DNA of 5,590 nucleotides from Chloroflexota bacterium (GCA_030550075.1 JAUQQB010000204.1:1-5590); one strand, 5' to 3'. Shown: positions 1-5,310, counted from the stretch's first letter. Numbers and translations are program-made. The notes: generated by a model not told the origin, from the letters alone.

Positions 1-26
1 GGGGAGGGGGGAGAAGGGGGGTGGGG
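1..26 (+). other. Putative G-quadruplex motif (four G-runs)
   Basis: Four runs of 4, 6, 6 and 4 guanines are separated by A, AGAA and T. This satisfies the usual G3+N1-7 quadruplex rule with room for four tetrads. It begins at the first base of the window, so it may extend further left. No gene in the window reads through it, and its role is unknown. Folding is inferred from pattern only. Confidence 0.5.
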
Positions 27-78
27 CCATTCCGTTCCACCTTTAGAGCTTTCAACTGCGTAACTCCTATTCAGAATA

Positions 79-111
79 TTTGGGGCCTGGGCGGGGCGCC
101 CAGCCCCCAAA
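79..111 (-). terminator. Strong GC-rich hairpin, possible terminator of the minus-strand cluster
   Basis: The arms TTTGGGG (79-85) and CCCCAAA (105-111) pair. After a single C/C mismatch (86 and 104), CTGGGCG (87-93) pairs with CGCCCAG (97-103) around a 3-nt loop, giving 14 bp in total. In the minus-strand transcript the stem is followed by UAUUCUGAAU, a poor uridine tract, so the terminator call is tentative. It lies about 220 nt downstream of the HAD gene stop. It could also serve a gene left of the window or be a dispersed palindrome. Confidence 0.4.
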
Positions 112-179
112 CCCTTCCGAACGAGTCGAATGGGTTGCACGGGCCGGTCCTTCGGGCTTTGATGGCGATCTACATACCT

Positions 180-200
180 GCCTTCCGATGACAGGAAGGC
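180..200. repeat. Perfect 7-bp inverted repeat (hairpin)
   Basis: GCCTTCC (180-186) and GGAAGGC (194-200) form a perfect 7-bp stem around a 7-nt loop. It lies between the HAD gene stop (332) and the stronger hairpin at 79-111. Neither side has a T-tract, so it is not a classic intrinsic terminator. Together with the hairpin at 79-111 and the G-tract at 1-26 it is the only structure I see in the 331-bp gene-free stretch at the left edge; open frames there resemble no known protein. Confidence 0.4.
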
Positions 201-331
201 CTGCCCTCGACGCTCATGAATCAGACCCTCTCGCGATTCGCGGACCCAAACCGGGCATCTGCCAGCTCGAAGCACCGGTCTGCAAACCCGGGGATGAGGC
301 GGGCAGCCTGGTCACCTTGCATTCTTGACTG

Positions 332-1144
332 TTATAGGGAATTCCTCTCCAGAACAGCTTCCCAGGTGGACATCAGTTCGCGGATGTCCGCAAAGACGAA
401 ATCTGGTTGCACCGTGCTTTCCCTCAGCATCTCGCGGGTGGTGGCACCGGAGAGGACCAGGATGGTTATCAGTCCTGCCCGTTTCCCTCCTAATATATCT
501 GTGGGAAGCTGATCGCCGATCACCGCTGTGGTACCCGGGGTCGCCCCCATCCGTTGCATAGCGATCTGGAACATCAGGGGTTCCGGCTTGCCCACCACGA
601 CAGGAGCAACTCCCGTCGCCCGTTCCAGGAAGGCTAGCGTGGCCCCGTTGCCGGGGTAAAGCCCATCTTCCCCAGGCCATACGGGATCGGGGTTGGTCCC
701 GATGAACTGGGCGCCGTTCCAGATCGCCCGGGCCGCCCGAGCCAATCGATCGTAGGTCAACCCCCAGTCCAGGCCCACGACTACGAAATCCACGGGCTCC
801 TCTTCTACCACCTGAAAACCTGCCGCCGCGAGGGCTTCCCGGAGGGCCTTCTCCCCGACCACAAACACCCGAGCCCCGGGCGAAGCGATCTGTTGCAGAT
901 AGATCGCGGTCGCGTCGCAGGAGGGCAACACCTCCTCCGGGCGCACCGTCACGCCGAAGCAAGCGAGCTGCTCTACATAATCCATCCGGGAGCGACTGGC
1001 ATTGTTCGTAGCCAGGATGAAGCGGATCCCATATCGCCGCAGGAAGGCGAAGAAATTCATGAGACCCTCCATCGGCCGCTTCCCGCGCCATAACACGCCG
1101 TCCATGTCGATGATCAGATGGCGAAGCCGATGCAGTCGTTCCAT
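332..1144 (-). CDS. HAD-IIA family hydrolase (NagD-like sugar/nucleotide phosphatase)
   Basis: A 270-residue haloacid-dehalogenase-superfamily phosphatase of subfamily IIA (NagD, AraL, phosphoglycolate phosphatase and p-nitrophenyl phosphatase relatives), expected in the cytoplasm. All four HAD motifs are visible: motif I DMDGVLW (residues 13-19, nucleophile D13 and acid D15), motif II TNN (46-48), motif III lysine in VGKPEP (K186), and motif IV GDQLPTDI (210-217), which binds magnesium. The cap between about residues 75 and 180 is of the C2 type, and the length fits the family. I chose the ATG at 1144 because the family begins just before motif I and a GGAG lies 10 nt upstream. The frame is open to an ATG at 1258, abutting the preceding stop, but the extra 38 residues look non-coding and fall in a hairpin-rich spacer. 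It is last in the minus-strand cluster. The substrate cannot be told from sequence; a fully intact active site supports a working enzyme. Confidence 0.93.
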   Translation of the reverse strand: MERLHRLRHLIIDMDGVLWRGKRPMEGLMNFFAFLRRYGIRFILATNNASRSRMDYVEQLACFGVTVRPEEVLPSCDATAIYLQQIASPGARVFVVGEKALREALAAAGFQVVEEEPVDFVVVGLDWGLTYDRLARAARAIWNGAQFIGTNPDPVWPGEDGLYPGNGATLAFLERATGVAPVVVGKPEPLMFQIAMQRMGATPGTTAVIGDQLPTDILGGKRAGLITILVLSGATTREMLRESTVQPDFVFADIRELMSTWEAVLERNSL

Positions 1145-1177
1145 CGATGGATGGCTCCAGGTGGGATGATCGATGGA
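1140..1177 (-). promoter_or_regulatory. Inverted repeat enclosing the HAD gene RBS and start codon
   Basis: The 9-bp arms TCCATCGAT (1140-1148) and ATCGATGGA (1169-1177) are complementary and 20 bp apart. In the minus-strand mRNA the HAD start codon (1144-1142) lies inside the 3' arm and the GGAG ribosome binding site lies in the loop, so folding would hide the start. The left arm is also part of a perfect 12-bp palindrome, TCCATCGATGGA (1140-1151), so a protein operator is an alternative reading. The function is inferred; the repeats are directly visible. Confidence 0.45.
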
Positions 1178-1178
1178 G

Positions 1179-1193
1179 GCATGGTTCCCATGC
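1179..1193 (-). repeat. Small perfect hairpin in the HAD leader
   Basis: GCATGG (1179-1184) and CCATGC (1188-1193) form a 6-bp perfect stem with a 3-nt loop. It sits between the start-codon repeat (1140-1177) and the long hairpin (1201-1249). Both it and the long hairpin use CATGG-containing arms, so alternative pairing between the two is possible. Confidence 0.4.
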
Positions 1194-1200
1194 ACGCCCT

Positions 1201-1249
1201 CCATGGGGTGCCCGCAGGGTGAGGCGTCCTGCGGTGGCACAGCCCATGG
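1201..1249 (-). promoter_or_regulatory. Long bulged hairpin in the spacer before the HAD gene
   Basis: Three consecutive helices stack: CCATGGG (1201-1207) with CCCATGG (1243-1249), GTGCC (1208-1212) with GGCAC (1236-1240), and CGCAGG (1213-1218) with CCTGCG (1228-1233). That is 18 bp, interrupted only by 2-nt bulges at 1241-1242 and 1234-1235, both on the same side, with a 9-nt loop. It starts about 10 nt past the stop of the upstream gene. No U-tract follows in the minus-strand RNA, so it is not a standard terminator. An mRNA processing or stabilising element, an attenuator or a structured leader are possible. Confidence 0.5.
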
Positions 1250-1258
1250 GATGGCCAT

Positions 1259-2659
1259 TCACAATTCGGATATCCCCCGATAAGCCTCCGGGGTATCGAA
1301 ATCCATCACCCATGTCGGATCCGGGACCGGGATCTGCGCGACGGCTTCCGGAAACGCCCGGATCAGCGGACGCCCGCCCTGATCGCCCCGGAGCTCCATC
1401 AGCGCGGGGAACAGCGAGCGGGCGAACAATGCTGGGGGGCGCGGATCCCCATTCACGGTGCCGACGATCATCGGCTGCCCCGTCGCCCGGTGGATCTCGA
1501 TGAGCTGACCCAGCCAGCGTGGGCGCACTAAAGGCTGGTCCACCTGAAGGAGCATAAACGCTTCTACCTCTGGGGGAAGCGCTTGAAGGCCCGCCTGGAT
1601 CGAGCGGCTCATGCCCTCCGGCCAGGCTGGGTTTTCCACGACATGCACGGGCAGCCCGATTAGCGCCTTCCGCACCAGGCCCGCCTGAGCCCCCAACACG
1701 ACGATCACCGGATCCAGCCCGGCCCGCCGGGCCAGCGTGACCACGTGGCGCACCAGCGGGCGGCCATGCCAGTCCGCCAGCGCCTTGGGCCCCCCGAACC
1801 GTCGTCCCTCGCCAGCGGCCAGCACGATCCCCGCCACTGGGGCGTTGGGAGAATCCACGTGGACCACCGGGTCGCCATTCACCAGGGCAACCATGCGCTC
1901 AAAGAGGGAAACCCCCAGCGCGGCGCATACCGTTTCAAAAGCCTGAAGATTCGGTGTCTGCTTCCACGTGAGCAGCAACAAGCGACGGGCGCCTGGGGGG
2001 ATTCCTTTCTGTCCGCCCAGGGGATGGCGGATCAAGGCGGCCAACCACTCAGGGGTGACCGGATCCTCTGGGTCTCCGCCCAGGTGGGCAATCGCCTGCT
2101 CCGCTCGATGAGTCACCCCATGGATCGGTTGGCCCAGGGCCTCCAGGCTGGCCACCACCGCCACCGCGTCGATCTCCGTCGGCAGGGCAGGCTCATGGGC
2201 AGCTGGCCATTTCAGGAGCATCCGACGCGCGCCATCGGCTTCAATCAACCAGGTCGCCTCCGACACCCTCAGGATCAGGCGGTCCAGTCGTGCCGGCGGC
2301 AGCCCCTGGAGCTTCCAGGGATGAGCCGGGTAGGGGCCATGCGCGGGCTTTGGAAGTGCTTCCACTCGGCGGGCGCTGAGGACCCAGCGGGGAAGCCGCT
2401 GGAGGAGCGGGCGCAACATCTCCGGCGTGGGCTCCTCAGCCAGGAGCTGCCCGGTTCCCTCAGGCAGCACCGGCTCGATGATATGGGTTGTCGTGGCCCA
2501 GATGGCCGGGGCTTCGGGCTGCCCCAGCTCGTGGAGCAGCCGCCAGGCCATCGTGGTCTTTCCGCCCGCCCCGACAAAGGCGATCACCGAGCCAGGGACC
2601 AGCCCCAGCGCTTCATGCAGGGCGGGCGGTGCCGCCTGAAGATGTCCGGGTCCACCCAT
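1259..2659 (-). CDS. YqeC-like / MocA-type nucleotidyltransferase fusion (molybdenum cofactor maturation)
   Basis: A 466-residue two-domain protein. Residues about 15-260 match the YqeC family, linked in other bacteria to molybdenum hydroxylases that also carry selenium: a P-loop-like GAGGKTT (30-36), ATTTH (55-59), and the signature EADGARR followed by LKWPAAHEP (140-157). Residues about 275-466 form a MobA-like NTP transferase of the MocA/YgfJ kind: LAAGEGRRFGGPKAL (280-294, nucleotide binding), QVDQPLV (372-378, metal-binding Asp374), GDQGGRPLI (425-433) and DFDTPEAY (453-460). MocA transfers CMP onto molybdenum-molybdopterin to give the cytosine dinucleotide cofactor of xanthine-dehydrogenase-type enzymes; that activity is inferred here. 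The ATG at 2659 overlaps the upstream stop as TAATG and has GGAGG 8 nt before it; the ATG at 2692 would cut deep into the upstream gene. No XdhC or hydroxylase subunit is in the window. Confidence 0.88.
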   Translation of the reverse strand: MGGPGHLQAAPPALHEALGLVPGSVIAFVGAGGKTTMAWRLLHELGQPEAPAIWATTTHIIEPVLPEGTGQLLAEEPTPEMLRPLLQRLPRWVLSARRVEALPKPAHGPYPAHPWKLQGLPPARLDRLILRVSEATWLIEADGARRMLLKWPAAHEPALPTEIDAVAVVASLEALGQPIHGVTHRAEQAIAHLGGDPEDPVTPEWLAALIRHPLGGQKGIPPGARRLLLLTWKQTPNLQAFETVCAALGVSLFERMVALVNGDPVVHVDSPNAPVAGIVLAAGEGRRFGGPKALADWHGRPLVRHVVTLARRAGLDPVIVVLGAQAGLVRKALIGLPVHVVENPAWPEGMSRSIQAGLQALPPEVEAFMLLQVDQPLVRPRWLGQLIEIHRATGQPMIVGTVNGDPRPPALFARSLFPALMELRGDQGGRPLIRAFPEAVAQIPVPDPTWVMDFDTPEAYRGISEL

Positions 2660-3540
2660 TAGTGGCCCTCCGTGAAACCGAAGCGACGGCAAAGGAACGC
2701 CCAGGCCGTCCGGTCGATGCGATCCCCTGGGTGCCAGCGCTCCTCCAGGTTCTCAATCCCGAACAGGGTCTCCAGGGCGCGGCGGGTGGCTTCGTCGTAA
2801 ACCCCGGTGATCTCGCCGGAATAGTAGCCTGCATGGCGCAGCAGCTGCTGGATCTCACGGGTCAGGGCTTCGTCGATTGGCAGAAGGTCTTCCGGCCGCG
2901 GGGCTCCGAAATAGAGGTGGTGGAGTTCCACGAGGTCCTTGAGCTTTACAACCGGGTCTGGATCATCGTCAACTCGCAGGTCCATGTAGCGATCGTTGAA
3001 GCCGCCGTAGCCGCCGCCTTCCCGGACCACGAGGATCGCTGCGGACTGGCGGCCTCGTCGGTCGCCGCCGGCGCGGTCTCCGGCCAGCAGAGCAATGACC
3101 AGGCGATCCGCGAGCTCCCCCGAAGCCTTCAAAAAGGCCCCGGCCATTGCCTCGAGGGTGCGTTCATCGACCAGCAAGTTCCCCTGGCAGCAGAACCCCT
3201 CGCCGATGCGGTGACCTGCCCACGGCAGGCACTCGGAGCCCGTGAAGGCTGCGGCGCGGCCCTGGCGATCCACCAGGCCCACCTGGCGCTTTTCCCGTTC
3301 CGGATCTTCCGCCAGAAGGGCGGCCAGCGTCTCCTCGGCGGAGAGCCCCTGGGCCATCCGTGCCAGCCCCTCCGGCCCAAAACGGGTGTTAGCGTAAGAC
3401 TGCGTGGCCACTGCGCCGGCACCGGCGCGGGCCCAGGGCACCACCGCCCCGGCGGCCAGGAACTTCGAGGCGACGGCCACCCCCCACTCTTGACGGGCAG
3501 GATCCCATGCGACGATGGAAAATGTAGTGCAGGCGATCAT
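2659..3540 (-). CDS. DUF1028 Ntn-hydrolase-like protein with C-terminal peptidoglycan-binding-like domain
   Basis: About 293 residues. The N-terminal portion (to about residue 215) is a DUF1028 domain, a family placed among N-terminal-nucleophile hydrolase folds with no settled substrate. Hallmarks are TFSIVAWDP (6-14), GVAVASKFLAAGAVVPWA (20-37) and GAGAVATQSYAN (40-51); Thr6 is a candidate nucleophile by analogy. The C-terminal 75 residues or so (from RPEDLLPIDE on), with a GYYSGEITGVYDEATRRAL stretch, match the putative peptidoglycan-binding domain commonly attached to DUF1028. No signal peptide is visible, so a cytoplasmic location is likely and wall binding is doubtful. I prefer the ATG at 3540, preceded by an eight-G run; an in-frame ATG at 3555 with AGGA 10 nt upstream is equally readable and adds five residues. 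It is first in the minus cluster, and its TAA overlaps the next ATG, implying coupled translation with the molybdenum-cofactor fusion protein. Confidence 0.88.
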   Translation of the reverse strand: MIACTTFSIVAWDPARQEWGVAVASKFLAAGAVVPWARAGAGAVATQSYANTRFGPEGLARMAQGLSAEETLAALLAEDPEREKRQVGLVDRQGRAAAFTGSECLPWAGHRIGEGFCCQGNLLVDERTLEAMAGAFLKASGELADRLVIALLAGDRAGGDRRGRQSAAILVVREGGGYGGFNDRYMDLRVDDDPDPVVKLKDLVELHHLYFGAPRPEDLLPIDEALTREIQQLLRHAGYYSGEITGVYDEATRRALETLFGIENLEERWHPGDRIDRTAWAFLCRRFGFTEGH

Positions 3541-3604
3541 TTGTACCCCCCCCATGAGCAGTAAATCCTACATTGGTTTGACGAATGCTCCTGTGAGGCA
3601 AGTC

Positions 3605-3623
3605 CTTCCCCCTTAGGGGGAAG
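3605..3623. repeat. Perfect 8-bp hairpin upstream of the DUF1028 gene
   Basis: CTTCCCCC (3605-3612) and GGGGGAAG (3616-3623) are perfectly complementary around a TTA loop. It lies 65 to 83 bp upstream of the preferred DUF1028 start, so it would be in the 5' leader if transcription begins near 3666. No T-tract follows on either strand. A leader structure or an operator are both possible. Confidence 0.45.
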
Positions 3624-3672
3624 TCTGCGATTTACCGATAAGGAGAGTAATTATTCGGGCACCCGTCACTAT

Positions 3673-3678
3673 ATTGTA
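3673..3678 (-). promoter_or_regulatory. Possible -10 box for the minus-strand cluster
   Basis: On the minus strand this reads TACAAT, five of six matches to the sigma-70 -10 consensus, in the A/T-rich part of the divergent region. No recognisable -35 lies 16 to 18 bp upstream, so the call is weak. It would give a leader of about 125 nt containing the 3605-3623 hairpin. Confidence 0.2.
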
Positions 3679-3689
3679 ACGCTTTGCTC

Positions 3690-3723
3690 CTCTCCCCCAC
3701 GCGGCGAAGCCGTATCGGGAGGG
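3690..3723. repeat. Nested inverted repeat in the divergent region
   Basis: CTCTCCC (3690-3696) pairs with GGGAGGG (3717-3723) with one G/T wobble. Inside it, CGGC (3702-3705) and GCCG (3709-3712) form a tight stem around GAA. The two-level structure sits between the candidate promoters of the divergent clusters. Function unknown. Confidence 0.35.
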
Positions 3724-3831
3724 TAAGCGATCCTTTTGGGGGGCGGGCCCTTAAAAGCCGCCTGCACCCAGGAAGAATGGGAAAAAATGATCAGGACCCA
3801 GCGGAGAGACTACGGGAATGCCCAAGTGCGT

Positions 3832-3837
3832 TAAAAT
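3832..3837 (+). promoter_or_regulatory. Possible -10 box for the plus-strand cluster
   Basis: TAAAAT matches five of six bases of the -10 consensus and stands out in GC-rich surroundings, 36 bp before the HicB-like start codon. The bases 17 bp upstream do not resemble TTGACA, so confidence is low. A start near 3844 would give a leader of about 30 nt. Confidence 0.25.
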
Positions 3838-3873
3838 CGAAGAGAGGGGGATATCTCCACCGGGAGCGAATCG

Positions 3874-4062
3874 ATGTTCTCGACGCTGGTTGAGGCGGCA
3901 ATGGAGAAAGCCCGTTATCGCCAGCTGGAGGATGGCAGTTACTATGGCGAAATCGAGGTCTACCCGGAGGTCTATGCGGTTGGGCAGACGCTCGAAGAAT
4001 GCCGTCGGGAACTGGAGGAAGTCCTGATCGAATGGTTACAGGATCGCCTGTCTCGTCCATGA
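3874..4062 (+). CDS. HicB-like small protein (orphan antitoxin-type fold)
   Basis: 62 residues of the HicB/UPF0150 type. The pattern is typical of the short forms: AMEKARYRQLEDGSYYGEIE (9-28), then a YPEVYAVGQTLEECRRELEEVL stretch (30-51), giving beta-beta-beta-alpha and ending in a short tail. In HicAB systems HicB neutralises the mRNA-cleaving HicA toxin, but no HicA-like frame is present on either side, so antitoxin function is not shown. HicB-fold proteins without HicA are common in Chloroflexota and cyanobacteria. No DNA-binding C-terminus is visible; the tail stops soon after the helix and is slightly shorter than usual. GGGAG lies 7 nt before the ATG. The stop overlaps the next gene as ATGA, suggesting translational coupling to the LipM-like protein. 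Confidence 0.75.
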   Translation: MFSTLVEAAMEKARYRQLEDGSYYGEIEVYPEVYAVGQTLEECRRELEEVLIEWLQDRLSRP

Positions 4063-4925
4063 GCTTCCCAACGGCCTGCTGGCGACTTCTCTGGTCGCCT
4101 CCCGCCGATGGAGCGACGAATATGGCGATGGATGTGGCCATCGTAGAGGCGGTGGCGGAGGGCAAGGCTCTTCCCACGGTGCGCTTTTATCGCTGGGCCC
4201 CCCCATGCCTGAGCCTGGGGCGTCGCCAGTCGGTCGACGAGGTGAATCTCTCGCGTTGCCGGATGGACGGTGTGGATGTGGTCCGGCGGCCGACCGGCGG
4301 ACGGGCGATCCTTCATATGGGCGAGCTGACTTACAGCGTCGTCTTTCCTGAGACGGATCCCCGCGCGGCGGGTGGGGTGTTGGAGACGTTCCGTCGGTTC
4401 GCCGAAGCCTTCGCTCAGGCTCTACATAACTTGGGCATCCCGGAGGTCACCCTGGCTCCTCGCCTGGATCCGATCGCCCGGGGAGATGGCTTTGTATGTT
4501 TCGAGGTGCCGACGGATTACGAGCTGACGGTTAGTGAGCGAAAGATCATGGGAAGCGCCCAGTGGCGCCATCGCGGGGTGGTCCTTCAGCATGGCTCGCT
4601 TCCCCTGGAGGGAGATCCCGGCGCGATTGCGGTTTATTTAAAGAATGGGCCGGATCCGGAGGGGATTCGACGCCGGGCCATCACCCTTCAGGAAGCCGTT
4701 GGCTGCCCGGTGGCGTTTGAAGAAGCGGCGGCGGCGATCCTGGAAGCGTTCCGAAGCGTCCTCGCCATCGAGGCGCAGCCCGGGGCTCTGACCCCCGAGG
4801 AGCAAATCCGCATCCCGGAGTGGCGGGAGCGCCTGGGCATTCTACGGCAGTCCGGGAGTTGTTCAGAAGGAGAGGATCGCAAGATTGCCCGAGGCGGCTC
4901 CTTTATCTCCAAGAATGCGCTTTGA
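4059..4925 (+). CDS. LipM-like octanoyltransferase / lipoate-protein ligase A family protein
   Basis: 288 residues of the biotin/lipoate ligase fold (BPL_LplA_LipB), acting in the cytoplasm on lipoyl domains of 2-oxoacid dehydrogenases and glycine cleavage H protein. Visible motifs are NMAMDVAIVEAV (21-32), VRFYRWAPPCLSLGRRQ (41-57), RRPTGGRAILHMGELTYSVV (76-95), CFEVPTDYEL (147-156), and KIMGSAQ (162-168) with LQHGSL (176-181). Cys147 falls where Bacillus LipM has its catalytic cysteine (CFDAPSWYEL there, from memory), and Lys162 matches the conserved lysine. This favours octanoyl transfer from acyl carrier protein over ATP-dependent lipoate ligation, though annotation pipelines often say lipoate ligase. 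The last 25 residues or so are unconserved. The start at 4059 uses the ATGA overlap; longer starts (3999) run inside the HicB-like gene. The DUF503 gene follows by 11 nt. Confidence 0.9.
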   Translation: MSFPTACWRLLWSPPADGATNMAMDVAIVEAVAEGKALPTVRFYRWAPPCLSLGRRQSVDEVNLSRCRMDGVDVVRRPTGGRAILHMGELTYSVVFPETDPRAAGGVLETFRRFAEAFAQALHNLGIPEVTLAPRLDPIARGDGFVCFEVPTDYELTVSERKIMGSAQWRHRGVVLQHGSLPLEGDPGAIAVYLKNGPDPEGIRRRAITLQEAVGCPVAFEEAAAAILEAFRSVLAIEAQPGALTPEEQIRIPEWRERLGILRQSGSCSEGEDRKIARGGSFISKNAL

Positions 4926-4928
4926 GGA
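4924..4928 (+). promoter_or_regulatory. Ribosome binding site of the DUF503 gene
   Basis: GAGGA, overlapping the TGA stop of the LipM-like gene, lies 8 nt before the ATG at 4937. It decides the start: a longer in-frame ATG at 4820 would lie inside the upstream gene and add residues absent from the family. Confidence 0.7.
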
Positions 4929-4936
4929 TATGTCCT

Positions 4937-5221
4937 ATGGTTGTCGGTACATGCACAGTGGAGCTTCATCTGCCCGGTGCGCTGTCCCTGAAAGAGAAGC
5001 GCAGCGTGATGAAATCCCTAATCGCTCATCTACGCCAAGCCTTTAACGTGGCGGCTGCCGAGATCGACCACCAGGATTTCCCTCAATCCGCCCGTCTCGG
5101 CCTGGCGACGATCTCCAACGATGCCGGTCATACCCATACGATCCTGGAAAGCGCGGTTCGCTGGATCGAAACCCATCGGCCGGATGTTATGGTGGTTGAT
5201 TGGGAGATCGCGATCCTGTAA
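4937..5221 (+). CDS. DUF503 family protein (YlxP-like)
   Basis: 94 residues, the normal full length for DUF503. The family signature is clear: VVGTCTVELHLPGALSLKEKRS (2-23), then SLIAHLRQAFNVAAAEIDHQD, and near the end LATISNDAGH and the closing DWEIAIL. DUF503 proteins such as Bacillus YlxP are small ferredoxin-like-fold proteins often encoded between infB and rbfA and thought to affect ribosome or 30S maturation; the molecular role is not settled. Here the neighbour is a LipM-like gene, not infB or rbfA, so either the usual cluster is broken up in this genome or this is a second copy. It is last in the plus-strand cluster, and the palindromic repeat array begins about 30 bp after its stop. 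No separate intrinsic terminator is evident. Confidence 0.9.
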   Translation: MVVGTCTVELHLPGALSLKEKRSVMKSLIAHLRQAFNVAAAEIDHQDFPQSARLGLATISNDAGHTHTILESAVRWIETHRPDVMVVDWEIAIL

Positions 5222-5286
5222 AGGGCCACCCGCGAGTGGAGGCGTGAATCCAAGCGAAGTGCCCGTTCCATGCGCTCACAAAGACT

Positions 5287-5310
5287 ACGGGCACTGGCGT
5301 GCCCTACTAC
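5287..5310 (-). repeat. REP-like palindrome, reverse copy 0
   Basis: ACGGGCAC, loop TGGC, GTGCCCTACTAC. Read on the minus strand it begins with the GTAG foot and a 6-bp GGGCAC/GTGCCC stem. The loop differs by one base from the other reverse copies (TGAC). It belongs to the degenerate first unit. Confidence 0.75.

Larger units (their letters stand above)
3541..3873. other. Divergent intergenic region without a convincing gene
   Basis: About 330 bp separate the DUF1028 gene from the divergent HicB-like gene. It contains two hairpins and -10-like hexamers listed separately, and an A/T-richer core around 3640-3680 that suits promoters. The only small frame worth mention (ATG at 3777, 38 codons, running into the start of the HicB-like gene) resembles no family I know. 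Regulation of both clusters is probably decided here. Confidence 0.5.

Noticed and set aside
112..331. Possible tRNA or other RNA gene in the left gene-free region
   Set aside because: I looked for a T-loop GTTCGA-type motif and a cloverleaf and found none.
80..512. Open frames at the left edge on the plus strand
   Set aside because: They run through a hairpin and into the antisense strand of the HAD gene, with no protein-like motifs.
1145..1258. A 38-residue N-terminal extension of the HAD protein from the ATG at 1258
   Set aside because: HAD-IIA proteins start just before motif I, the extra residues are low in family-like content, no well-placed SD precedes 1258, and the DNA is mostly inverted repeats.
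312..1313. A 333-codon minus-strand frame overlapping the HAD gene in another frame
   Set aside because: Its composition is dominated by G, R and P as expected of a shadow frame, while the HAD frame carries all four catalytic motifs.
1745..3564. Long plus-strand open frames (305 and 358 codons) opposite the minus-strand genes
   Set aside because: They are antisense to well-recognised conserved domains and have no family resemblance. Long antisense frames are common in GC-rich DNA.
3777..3893. A 38-codon plus-strand frame with AGGA upstream, overlapping the HicB-like start
   Set aside because: It has no recognisable similarity, including to HicA, and overlaps a better-supported gene; a leader peptide cannot be excluded.
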